Below are positions 43,771 through 51,568 of a stretch of DNA of 64,000 bases, one piece after another. The first letter of the stretch is position 1. Every line of letters starts with the position of its first letter. The stretch lies in the NCBI RefSeq assembly GCF_052064335.1, contig NZ_JBQHVU010000009.1, forward strand, positions 1-64,000, given 5' to 3'. The DNA is from Weimeria sp002480925. GTDB taxonomy: Bacteria; Bacillota; Clostridia; Lachnospirales; Lachnospiraceae. The translations under genes and the position numbers were made by a program. The notes beneath the pieces were generated by a model. The model was not told the DNA's origin and did no database searches. It saw nothing but the letters and a program-made list of their open reading frames with translations.

Positions 43771-44855
43771 AAATACTCCTCCACTGCCCTAATCATCGAC
43801 TCTGCTGCCTTCTTCTGGTAGCTCTGCGAGACCAGCTTCCTGTGTTCTGATGGATTCGTGATGAAGCCGAGCTCTGCAAGAGCTACCGGCCATTGAGCGG
43901 TCCTTATGAGGTAAAGCTCATCTCCTGCTATAGTCCCCTTGCTTTTCGCACCCAGATCCTTAAGCAGTCCCTTCTCTACGATCCCGGCAAACCTCTTTGA
44001 CTCTCCGGTCTTATCACCGGCCCTGTAAAGTACGCTCGCTCCATTGATATAGGAAATCCTTCCTGAGGCTGTGGAATTGACATGCACCGACAGGAAGAGG
44101 TCAGGCTTTAGCGCTCTTGCGAAGGCACCTCTTTCCTTAAGGAAGACCTTCCTGTCGCTAAGCCTTGTATAAAAGAATCCGACCCGTCCGACTCCGCTCA
44201 CATTCACAGCAGAGATCTGATCCGAATAATCCTTAAGCTCCCTGCATGCACTGATTCCTGTGATCTGCTTCATCTTCTTCACTACAGAAAGAGTAATATC
44301 CTTCTCAGCGTCTCCCCCTGCTGAGGCTCCCTGATCCCTTCCTCCATGTCCGGGATCTATGACGACTATCTTGTCGAAGTACTGCCTTGGGGATATGAAG
44401 TCGAAAAAAACTCTCTGACCATCAGATGTCTTTTTAAGAAAAAGAGGCTGACTAGTCACTATACTCACGGTTCCCCCGCTAGCTGAGATATTATAGGTCA
44501 TGTCAGAAATATTCCTGCCGTTTCCGGTGACGGGGAAATCAGCAAAGTAGGAAGCATTTATGTCCGGTATATGTATGGTATAGACAGTAAAGGTCCCGCT
44601 CTCCTCTATCGTAAATTCTGATGCCCTGTGCCCCCTTGGAATATGGAGCTCAAGCTCGTGGAGTCTGTCATAGGCGGACAGCTTCTTCTGCTCCTTCCTT
44701 ATATAGGATATAAGAGAGCCGCTGTTTTCGATGACCCTCCTGCGGGAAAGCTCAGGGCTCCCCTGGAACATATAGATGAGAAGAGCACCTCCTATAGCAA
44801 TAGCTGCTGCAAGGACAGTGACAAGCCTTATTATCCTGCTATAGATCCCTGTCAT
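43758..44855 (-). CDS. N-acetylmuramoyl-L-alanine amidase (Amidase_3)
   Basis: The enzyme cuts the bond between muramic acid and the stem peptide of peptidoglycan. One N-terminal membrane anchor (residues 10-30) is followed by an AMIN-like beta region. The zinc amidase domain then shows IDPGHGGRDQG (His), LSVHVNS (His) and ALAELGFITN (catalytic Glu). At 365 aa it is a minimal surface form. Its start overlaps the RlmL-like gene by 17 bp. The C-terminus ends LGER and its stop is made by the 7-bp repeat array, so the original ending may have been replaced. Confidence 0.9.
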   Translation of the reverse strand: MTGIYSRIIRLVTVLAAAIAIGGALLIYMFQGSPELSRRRVIENSGSLISYIRKEQKKLSAYDRLHELELHIPRGHRASEFTIEESGTFTVYTIHIPDINASYFADFPVTGNGRNISDMTYNISASGGTVSIVTSQPLFLKKTSDGQRVFFDFISPRQYFDKIVVIDPGHGGRDQGASAGGDAEKDITLSVVKKMKQITGISACRELKDYSDQISAVNVSGVGRVGFFYTRLSDRKVFLKERGAFARALKPDLFLSVHVNSTASGRISYINGASVLYRAGDKTGESKRFAGIVEKGLLKDLGAKSKGTIAGDELYLIRTAQWPVALAELGFITNPSEHRKLVSQSYQKKAAESMIRAVEEYLGER

Positions 44856-45993
44856 TGAAATACCCCTTTGGCGGCTTCATGCCCGGATACTGATAAAAAT
44901 ATGTCTTCATCATCCCATTGTATATCTTCCTGTTCTTAGCTGGCTTTCCAAGATACTTAGGCGCATCCTCCCAGGCGCTTATCACATACATTGACCATCT
45001 GTCAAGGCCCCTGTATACAGTCGAGAGCCTGCTATATATATCAGGAAGCTCCTCTGTCTCTGAAAGTCTCTCACCATATGGAGGATTAGTAACGATAAAG
45101 CCAAATGGCCGGTCTGATGAGAATTCTGAAACATCTGCCGTCTTAAACCGTATCAGCTTCTCTACTCCGGCCCTTCTGGCATTCTCTCTTGCTACCGGTA
45201 TCATGGTCCTGTCTATATCGCTGCCGTAGAGATATGCCCGCTCCGGCATATCAACAGCAGCCTTAAGCCATTTCCTTTCCTCCTTCCAGATATCTTTACT
45301 TATAAGATTCTCCCACTCCATAGAGACAAAATCCCTTCCAAGTCCCGGTGCCATATTGGCTGCCATCTGGGCCGCCTCGATAAGAAAGGTCCCGCTGCCG
45401 CAGAATGGATCAGCAAGTATCTTGCCCTCTCTCCATGGCGTCAGCATAAGAAGGGCTGAGGCAAGCGTCTCTGATATGGGAGCAGGTCCTGTCTTTTTCC
45501 TGTATCCTCTCTTATGGAGAGCCTCGCCTGAGCTGTCAAGCGTGACAGTCACAACATTCTTATACAGAAAAAGTCTTACCGGATATGAAGGACCAGTCTC
45601 AGGAAAACGCTCTATTCCGTAAACATCAGACATTCTCTTTACCATTGCCTTCTTCCCTACCCTCTGCAGGTCACTCGGCGAGAAAAGAGCGCTCTTAACT
45701 GTCGTGGCCTTTGTGATCCAGAAGCGCCCGTCAGACGGAATATATCTCTCCCATGGCAGTGCTTTCATCCCCTGAAAGAAACTTTCATAGTCTGTTGCCG
45801 TAAATCTGCCTACCACGACAAGGACCCTCTCCGCTGTACGCAGGCATAGATTTGAAAGGACTATCCCCTGATCATCCGCCTCGTAGCATACGTGGCCGTC
45901 CTCGACCATGGTTATTTCGTATCCCAGATCATAAATCTCTCTTTTAAGCACCGCCTCAAGTCCGAAATGGCACGGCGCCATCAATTCATACAT
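44839..45993 (-). CDS. RlmL-type THUMP-domain rRNA methyltransferase
   Basis: Enzymes of this family methylate guanine N2 in 23S rRNA (RlmL/YpsC type). An N-terminal THUMP domain (residues 45-155) precedes a Rossmann methyltransferase domain with DPFCGSGTFLIEAA (SAM motif) and TNPPYGERL (catalytic). The start at 45993 has AAGGGA about 9 nt upstream; the frame to 46014 has no SD. It lies just after a terminator, so its promoter must be close, but I do not see a clear one. It is co-transcribed with the amidase gene. Confidence 0.9.
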   Translation of the reverse strand: MYELMAPCHFGLEAVLKREIYDLGYEITMVEDGHVCYEADDQGIVLSNLCLRTAERVLVVVGRFTATDYESFFQGMKALPWERYIPSDGRFWITKATTVKSALFSPSDLQRVGKKAMVKRMSDVYGIERFPETGPSYPVRLFLYKNVVTVTLDSSGEALHKRGYRKKTGPAPISETLASALLMLTPWREGKILADPFCGSGTFLIEAAQMAANMAPGLGRDFVSMEWENLISKDIWKEERKWLKAAVDMPERAYLYGSDIDRTMIPVARENARRAGVEKLIRFKTADVSEFSSDRPFGFIVTNPPYGERLSETEELPDIYSRLSTVYRGLDRWSMYVISAWEDAPKYLGKPAKNRKIYNGMMKTYFYQYPGMKPPKGYFNDRDL

Positions 45994-46012
45994 AAAAGCA
46001 TATCCCTTCATC

Positions 46013-46047
46013 ATAAAAGGAGCCGTGGCGTATGGCCACAGCTCCTT
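46013..46047 (-). terminator. Terminator after the 111-aa gene
   Basis: AAGGAGC-GTGGC and GCCAC-GCTCCTT (46017-46047) form a 12-bp stem with one mismatch, ending in TTTT on the minus strand. It closes the single-gene unit of the small protein upstream. Confidence 0.8.
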
Positions 46048-46071
46048 GAATCCATTGTATCAGGGCGCGCA

Positions 46072-46407
46072 TCACGCGAACTCGTCATAATTCTTACCGG
46101 CAACAGAATAGGCATAAGAGCTGCCGGAACTATCATATCCACCCGTCTCAAAGCCTGCTGCCAGATCATTATATCCTGCGCTGATATCCCTTTTATCCTG
46201 CAGCTGTCTGCTGCTTCTGGCTGCATCTGCATATCTTACAGGACCAGCCGGGTCAACAGCCTCTGAAGGATCGATACCTGAGATCCGCTCTGTATAAACG
46301 TCACTGACCTCGCTTCTGTCAGAAAGCCTGTAGGCATAATTCCTGGTGCCTGCAGCCGAAACTGCCGAAGCCGATATACCGCTTATTCTTCCAACTGAAA
46401 GGCTCAT
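46072..46407 (-). CDS. Small Ser/Ala/Tyr-rich protein of unknown function
   Basis: The 111-aa protein begins MSLSVGRISGISASAVSAAG and contains VDPAGPVRYADA in the middle and a Tyr/Ser/Gly-rich C-terminus (YDSSGSSYAYSV). There is no signal peptide or membrane helix. From memory, similar short proteins with an N-terminal V..ISG and a central PVRYADA motif occur in other Lachnospiraceae, with no function assigned. It has its own promoter (TTGAAA-17-TAAAAT) and terminator, so it is an independent, probably well expressed gene. The ORF lacks a strong SD (GAGGA about 8 nt upstream). Confidence 0.6.
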   Translation of the reverse strand: MSLSVGRISGISASAVSAAGTRNYAYRLSDRSEVSDVYTERISGIDPSEAVDPAGPVRYADAARSSRQLQDKRDISAGYNDLAAGFETGGYDSSGSSYAYSVAGKNYDEFA

Positions 46408-46453
46408 TCAATAATCCTCATAAATAATCCTGCGAACTCCGCCAACAGTAATC

Positions 46454-46482
46454 ATTTTATAATAAAGCCCATCTGATTTCAA
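46454..46482 (-). promoter_or_regulatory. Promoter of the 111-aa gene, TTGAAA-17-TAAAAT
   Basis: On the minus strand TTGAAA (46482-46477) and TAAAAT (46459-46454) are 17 bp apart, about 45 bp before the ATG and directly after the stop of the HD gene. Confidence 0.7.
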
Positions 46483-46489
46483 GCACTTT

Positions 46490-47419
46490 TTACTGGATCA
46501 GCGGAGGCGTGTCTACTCCGGCAAAGACCTCCTCGAGCATATAGATATATTCCTGATATGCCGGAAGATATGAAAGATTACTGAGTACATGAGCCACGCT
46601 TTTATAGTACCAGGCCTGCTGTGACTCATCCTTCATATTGAACTTGCCCCAGATCGATGATCCGCTTTGTCTGAAATCCCTCACTGTGGCCCTCAGATTG
46701 CTTACCTTGTCTGCAAGCATTATCATCTGGGATTCCACAGGCGCTTCCTTTACATGGAGGAGATTTTCTTCCTTCCTGATCTTCCAGGTCTCCTCCTTCG
46801 GAGAGCCCTCTCGCTTATTCTCTGATTCGCTAATGACAAGTCCTGCTATCCTGTCGCCGAACTCCCGTTTAAGCTCCTCTACGGTGCAGGCAGTATCCTC
46901 TATCACATCATGAAGAGCCGCGGCCGCTATGACAGACGGATCGTCAGTCATTTTTGAAACAAGCATCATGGTCTCGATCGGATGGACTATATATGGGACA
47001 TTGTTGCCCTTACGGAATGCACCCCTGTGATAGCCTGCTGCAAACCTCACTGCCTTTTCAATAAGGAGCTGTCCCGATGAGCCATCCTCCTCTACATACT
47101 CAGGAAAATCCCCGGTAATTCCGGTCTCTATGAAATCATCTATCCTGGTCTTTTCCATTTCAGGAGTATTATAAAGCTCCTCATAATGGTCCTTCGGATC
47201 ATCGAGATCAAAGTATCTGCAATAATTTCTCGGGAAAACGCCGCTGCAGAGCGGACAGTCCTTGCAGATCGAGAAATCCTGACTGAATACAGCATTAGCT
47301 CCCCTGCAGTAATAGTTCCCGTCATGATCTGTGATAGGGCGGTGGTCATACATCCTGTAGACTAAGATCTGGTTCTTTTCAAGTATCTGCTGCATCTGTC
47401 TCCTCCGGTCTTGATACAA
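46490..47419 (-). CDS. HD-domain hydrolase related to alarmone hydrolases
   Basis: Residues 115-260 match the HD_4 domain of SpoT/Mesh1-type (p)ppGpp hydrolases: HRGAFRKGNNVPYIVHPIE (first His), AAALHDVIEDT (HD pair) and LADKVSNLRAT (Asp). No synthetase or TGS domain is present, so it resembles a small alarmone hydrolase with an added N-terminus. That N-terminus (1-100) carries CKDCPLC and a YCRYFD segment and is unfamiliar. The HD genes and the ECF S component are 6 bp apart and share a promoter. The activity is inferred from the motif set. Confidence 0.75.
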   Translation of the reverse strand: MYQDRRRQMQQILEKNQILVYRMYDHRPITDHDGNYYCRGANAVFSQDFSICKDCPLCSGVFPRNYCRYFDLDDPKDHYEELYNTPEMEKTRIDDFIETGITGDFPEYVEEDGSSGQLLIEKAVRFAAGYHRGAFRKGNNVPYIVHPIETMMLVSKMTDDPSVIAAAALHDVIEDTACTVEELKREFGDRIAGLVISESENKREGSPKEETWKIRKEENLLHVKEAPVESQMIMLADKVSNLRATVRDFRQSGSSIWGKFNMKDESQQAWYYKSVAHVLSNLSYLPAYQEYIYMLEEVFAGVDTPPLIQ

Positions 47420-47425
47420 GGCTCT

Positions 47426-48256
47426 TTAGTTTCTGGTCCTGCTGCCTGAATAGGGCAGGACCACATGTACAAGGGCTTCTGATACAGCCGCAACTATGAC
47501 TGCAGCAAGTACTGCCTCGATCACGCCATTGAATCCTATTATACCAAGTATCACTCCAAGAAGGGCAGACTGTGGTACATCAGTCGCCCTTGCATAGGCA
47601 TCATGATATAGTATATAGATAGAGGGCATTACCAGAAGCGTATTGGTAAGCGCTCCGGTAAGTCCTGCATAGGCATATCCAAGCGTTCCCCTGTCTTTTT
47701 TAAGAGAAAGTGCCATAAGCGCGGCAAAGATCACAGCTGCAATGACAAGCGACAGGAAGACTGAAGCAGGGACATTCTCAAGGCGTCTTGAAAAGAGCTG
47801 ATAAAGTCCTGCGAAGGCCACAAGGCTTATAAGGGCGTCCATCACTCCTATCCCGGCCCTTGAGCTGGATTTTACTGTAAGCCTCTTTATCAGAATGAAT
47901 ACATAGTAAGGTAATACTCCTACAAGTATCCTTGGGACAAAGCAGATAAAGATGCTCTTAAAGACTCCTGACGGTCCGAACTGCGATGCGGCAATTACCG
48001 GTGAAAAAACAAATGCGCTGACCGTATCCGGAGTCAGCGTGCTTTTAAGAAAGCTCATAAGTCCGAAGACGAATCCAAGGAAGGACCCCTTCTTAGGTCC
48101 AAGAAAGATCGCTCCGAGTATGACTGGTATATGTACTATCGTCGCATTTATCACTCCAAGCGGGATGAATCCCAGAGGTGTGATCGTCATTATAACTATG
48201 ATCGCTGTAAAAAGCGCTGTAAGCACAAGGCTTAAGGTCTCTTTTTTCGTGTTCAT
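47426..48256 (-). CDS. ECF transporter substrate-binding S component
   Basis: S components bind a vitamin or similar compound in the membrane and share the EcfA-EcfT energy module. The 276-aa protein has about six to eight hydrophobic segments and the family signature PLGFIPLGVINATIVHIPVILGAIFLGP-like stretch at residues 26-55. The pattern is closest to the PF12822 group, whose known members include pantothenate carriers; the substrate here is not determinable. It has a good promoter and leads a two-gene unit with the HD hydrolase. Confidence 0.85.
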   Translation of the reverse strand: MNTKKETLSLVLTALFTAIIVIMTITPLGFIPLGVINATIVHIPVILGAIFLGPKKGSFLGFVFGLMSFLKSTLTPDTVSAFVFSPVIAASQFGPSGVFKSIFICFVPRILVGVLPYYVFILIKRLTVKSSSRAGIGVMDALISLVAFAGLYQLFSRRLENVPASVFLSLVIAAVIFAALMALSLKKDRGTLGYAYAGLTGALTNTLLVMPSIYILYHDAYARATDVPQSALLGVILGIIGFNGVIEAVLAAVIVAAVSEALVHVVLPYSGSRTRN

Positions 48257-48283
48257 GAAAATAAAAGCCTTCCTTTCAGAATT

Positions 48284-48312
48284 ATTCTACATTTTTTAGA
48301 ATATGTTTGCAA
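48284..48312 (-). promoter_or_regulatory. Promoter of the ECF-HD operon, TTGCAA-17-TAGAAT
   Basis: On the minus strand TTGCAA (48312-48307) and TAGAAT (48289-48284) are 17 bp apart, about 28 bp before the ATG. AAAGGAAGG in between serves as SD. Confidence 0.65.
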
Positions 48313-48321
48313 GATAAATAT

Positions 48322-50760
48322 TTAAAGCATTGTTGAGATGTTTTCTCCTTTTCCGAAGAATTTCACATATCCCTCCAGAGAGGATGCCTTAGTAAGCAGA
48401 TGCCTGGCGCCGCGGTAAACATAGATCCTTGCCTGGCCCTTTCCGTTTTTCGCCTCCTGGATCATATTCTCTCCGGCAGAATTGCCATCCATTGCTATAA
48501 GTATCGAAGGGCGGCGCTCGAATATCTCGAAATTGACGCTCTTATAGATACCCTGTCCCTCAAATTCCGGAGAGACCCTGATCTTTACTCCTGATTCCTT
48601 AAGGGCATCTCTTTCCCCTACGGAAAGAAGAGAAGGTACAAAGGCATATATCTCAAAGGGATCCCTCTCCTGTCTGTTCAGATCCACAAGCAATCTCTCA
48701 TAGCCCTTAAGTGTATGGCCTATCACAAAGAAATACTCTGACGGATCAAGGTCCCTTATCATTTCCTCAAGCTGGATCCTTCCATCCTCCGTAACCCTTG
48801 TGGTTCTCTTTTCTGTATTGAAGCTTCCACCGACTAATATGACAGGTGTGCGGTCCCATGGAAGCTCGTCTATACTGCTCCTTAGCTCGCTTGCCGCATC
48901 ATAATGTCTGCTCCTGTTGATATAGAGTCCCTCAAGACGATTCCTTCCCATATGGGAAAGGATAACCTCCTCTATAGTATGGTTCCCTTTTAGCCGTTCA
49001 AAATTCCTGCTCTTTCTTCTGAAGCTTTCCTCGCTCTCCTTTATGATCCTTTCCTCTGTCTTCCTCATCATTGCTGCCTGATCATGATCAAGGCCTAAAA
49101 GACAGATAAGAGAAAGCTCCTCATCTCTTGGCGATGTGCCATATATAGCCGCTCCATCCGTTCCCTGGACACAGCTTATACCCTCCTTCAGATACTGCCT
49201 CAGCGGGTGGTTGGCAAGCGAGTTCAGATTATTGAGACGTACATTTGATGTGATCTGGAATTCGAGGACTACCCCCAGATCACGGATCATCTTCATCAGC
49301 CGCCTGCCCTTCTGTGAGGTAAAGGAATAGGTGTAGAGTCCATGTCCTATACGCATATGAGGCATGCTTACCCCGTCTGGCAGACAGTCCCTCACACATT
49401 CTATCGAATGGGCAATATTGTCCTTCTGACTGTCATTTTCTCCGGCATGTACCCTTATCACCATATCTGGATCAAGGGTAAGCAGCTTGTCGATCTCATA
49501 GAATACTGGCTTCAGGGAGATGATATCGTTTATCTCCTCTCCGACGAAATCAACACCGGCCACATAAGGGTCTAGTATGGTTCCCTTAAGCGCCGCTATA
49601 TTCTGTGACAGATAATCATCCGGAGTCCGACGGTCCTTTACTATAGTAAGGGGTATCCTCCTGATTGCCGCAAGGAAACGGATCCTTACTCCCGTCTCCC
49701 TGTAGATATCAGGCATTACCTCATGGACCTCCTCAAGCATCTTTACTGATTCGTATTTCTTTACCAGGGTCGTATCGGAGATCTCAGCATAGGCTATTCC
49801 CTGAGAAGCGTATGTCCTGGCTATCCAGAGCAGGAGATCCTTAAAAAGGCTGTTGTCATGATACCTCTTATCTTCCCGGTCCTTAAGCATCTGAGCTAAA
49901 TATCTGCTTATATCCCTGTCGCATACACTTAAGGCCCTGTCGACCGGGATTTTATCCTCTGCCTCCCTGCCTTTACAGAATACATATCTGTAGAGATATA
50001 CCTTCTCAAGATTGGTAAAGACCGCCTGTCCATCCTTTAGTATAGAAAGAGAGGCCCGGATCCTTGCTATATTATCCTCTGCATGTTCCTGATTATTAAG
50101 GATCAGGTCGGCAAAATTGATGAAGGTATTGTCATTTATCTTCCGATCAAGATATTTGCCCGAAAGACCGCTGTCCACAAACTGCTTTTCTACTCTTGCT
50201 CTCCTTGCCGCAAGGATCTCCTCCTGATGCGGCGTAAGAGTAAGTCCGAGCTTTCTCACATAATAGAGCGGATATCTGAGCTGATGTACTATGCCTAAGG
50301 CTATCAGCACATCTCCTGACAGATTCGCGTTCATATGGGTATGCAGATCTGAACGGAACTTTATATCCCTTGGGATATAGTCCTTGAATATAGTTTTATC
50401 AAGATCCGTAGTATAATCCTTGGTCTGGCTCATAAGAGTCTTTGAGATCGCGGGTATTCCGGCCTTTATCTCTACCCTTCCGTCAGAGTAGATATTTGCA
50501 GCCTTTATCCCTCCCAGCCGAAAGACCCAGACCTCCCTGTTGTTTCCGTCTATATAGCAGGGAATCCGTCCCCTTATCACGAGAAGCGAGTCCTTATCCT
50601 CAGACAGGGGCGTTCCTGTAAGTCTCGACAGATTTCTGATAAGATTGCCGGTATGATGATTCGGAGTGGACAGACAGTAATAGAGCTCTCCGAGATCCCA
50701 GTAGAGATCTACCACTATATCCTTTTTATTATCCAGATAAAATTTAGTAAAAAAGGTCAT
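48322..50760 (-). CDS. Adenosine-deaminase-like protein with Rossmann/SLOG-like C-terminal domain
   Basis: The central part follows the adenosine/AMP deaminase plan: zinc HxH in DLHTHMN (residues 139-145), HAGEND near 440 (catalytic Glu partner), MRIGHGLY near 470 and VQGTDGAAIYGT near 535 (zinc/base Asp). Between the first and second motif lies a large helical insertion (about 160-330). The C-terminal 210 residues begin TPVILVGGSFNTEKRTTRV and continue with VIGHTLKGYERLL and SILIAMDGNSAGENMIQEA. That alternating alpha/beta pattern with a GG-containing first loop is like SLOG nucleotide-sensing domains. At 812 aa it is far longer than housekeeping adenosine deaminase (about 340). It starts 16 bp after the TPM gene and has SD GGGAG. 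The substrate is unknown. Confidence 0.75.
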   Translation of the reverse strand: MTFFTKFYLDNKKDIVVDLYWDLGELYYCLSTPNHHTGNLIRNLSRLTGTPLSEDKDSLLVIRGRIPCYIDGNNREVWVFRLGGIKAANIYSDGRVEIKAGIPAISKTLMSQTKDYTTDLDKTIFKDYIPRDIKFRSDLHTHMNANLSGDVLIALGIVHQLRYPLYYVRKLGLTLTPHQEEILAARRARVEKQFVDSGLSGKYLDRKINDNTFINFADLILNNQEHAEDNIARIRASLSILKDGQAVFTNLEKVYLYRYVFCKGREAEDKIPVDRALSVCDRDISRYLAQMLKDREDKRYHDNSLFKDLLLWIARTYASQGIAYAEISDTTLVKKYESVKMLEEVHEVMPDIYRETGVRIRFLAAIRRIPLTIVKDRRTPDDYLSQNIAALKGTILDPYVAGVDFVGEEINDIISLKPVFYEIDKLLTLDPDMVIRVHAGENDSQKDNIAHSIECVRDCLPDGVSMPHMRIGHGLYTYSFTSQKGRRLMKMIRDLGVVLEFQITSNVRLNNLNSLANHPLRQYLKEGISCVQGTDGAAIYGTSPRDEELSLICLLGLDHDQAAMMRKTEERIIKESEESFRRKSRNFERLKGNHTIEEVILSHMGRNRLEGLYINRSRHYDAASELRSSIDELPWDRTPVILVGGSFNTEKRTTRVTEDGRIQLEEMIRDLDPSEYFFVIGHTLKGYERLLVDLNRQERDPFEIYAFVPSLLSVGERDALKESGVKIRVSPEFEGQGIYKSVNFEIFERRPSILIAMDGNSAGENMIQEAKNGKGQARIYVYRGARHLLTKASSLEGYVKFFGKGENISTML

Positions 50761-50776
50761 TTATGCTCCCTTACTG

Positions 50777-51568
50777 TTAAAAGCCATGTCCCCCTCCCGA
50801 TGAACCGCCGCCTCCTGACGAACCGCCTCCTGAGAAGCCTCCGCCACCGGATGATGAGCTTCTCCTTCTGCTTTTATGAACTATGGCATTAAGAAACACC
50901 GGATTTATCATTCCATTATATGAAACCGGACCGAATTCGCTTCTTCCTATATCAGCAGGAATGACAGGAGAGACCCTGCGGTTTTTTCTTGAAAGCAGGC
51001 ATACTACAAACATTATAAAAAAGCCAAGAAAAAGTCCTAAAAGGACTGCGACTGCATAACGCATCGGGCGCAGGATAAAACCATTTTCAATGACCTTATC
51101 TGTCTGTGTGAAGGCCATCGAAAGGCATCTGTAATAATCACCGGCTGATGCATATCTGTATACATTGTCTGTGACATCCCTTGCGTCTCCGCTCGTAAAC
51201 TCCCTCCGGCATTTTCCAAAGCCTCCTGTATAGAGCTGTCTGTCAGACATATTTATCAGAAAGGCAACTCCGTCGCTGTCCCCATATACATCGTGATAGC
51301 ATAAATCCATCTCATCATGCATGCGGCCGCTCGAATAGAGATAGCTGTCCTCAGTCACTATCAAATAATTGCGACTGGACGAATATGCACCCAGCTGCCT
51401 GTAGAGCTTCTGCTCCTCTTCATCACTTAGAAGATCTGCCCTGTCATTTATAGTGACATTTGAACCTGCTGCCATAGCTGTCTCAGTTATTAGGGAAAGA
51501 AAAGAAATCCCTGATAAAACGACCAGGGCAGCCATGATGATAAGGGAATATCTCTTAATACCTCTCAT
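50777..51568 (-). CDS. TPM-domain membrane protein (YdjH-like)
   Basis: The 263-aa protein has a signal peptide or first membrane helix (8-33), an outside TPM domain (VTINDRADLLSDEEEQKLY, then GVAFLINMSDRQLYTGGFG), a second membrane helix (about 170-195) and a Gly/Ser-rich C-terminal tail of GGGG-S blocks. This is the YgcG/YdjH layout. It overlaps the zinc-ribbon gene by 14 bp. In Bacillus subtilis ydjG-ydjH-ydjI form a membrane-stress operon with pspA (ydjF); the same three proteins are found here, with no pspA next to them. Confidence 0.85.
   Translation of the reverse strand: MRGIKRYSLIIMAALVVLSGISFLSLITETAMAAGSNVTINDRADLLSDEEEQKLYRQLGAYSSSRNYLIVTEDSYLYSSGRMHDEMDLCYHDVYGDSDGVAFLINMSDRQLYTGGFGKCRREFTSGDARDVTDNVYRYASAGDYYRCLSMAFTQTDKVIENGFILRPMRYAVAVLLGLFLGFFIMFVVCLLSRKNRRVSPVIPADIGRSEFGPVSYNGMINPVFLNAIVHKSRRRSSSSGGGGFSGGGSSGGGGSSGGGHGF

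Noticed and set aside
48322..50760. RADAR defence system
   Set aside because: No RdrA-type ATPase gene lies next to the deaminase-like gene; neighbours are a TPM membrane protein and an ECF component.
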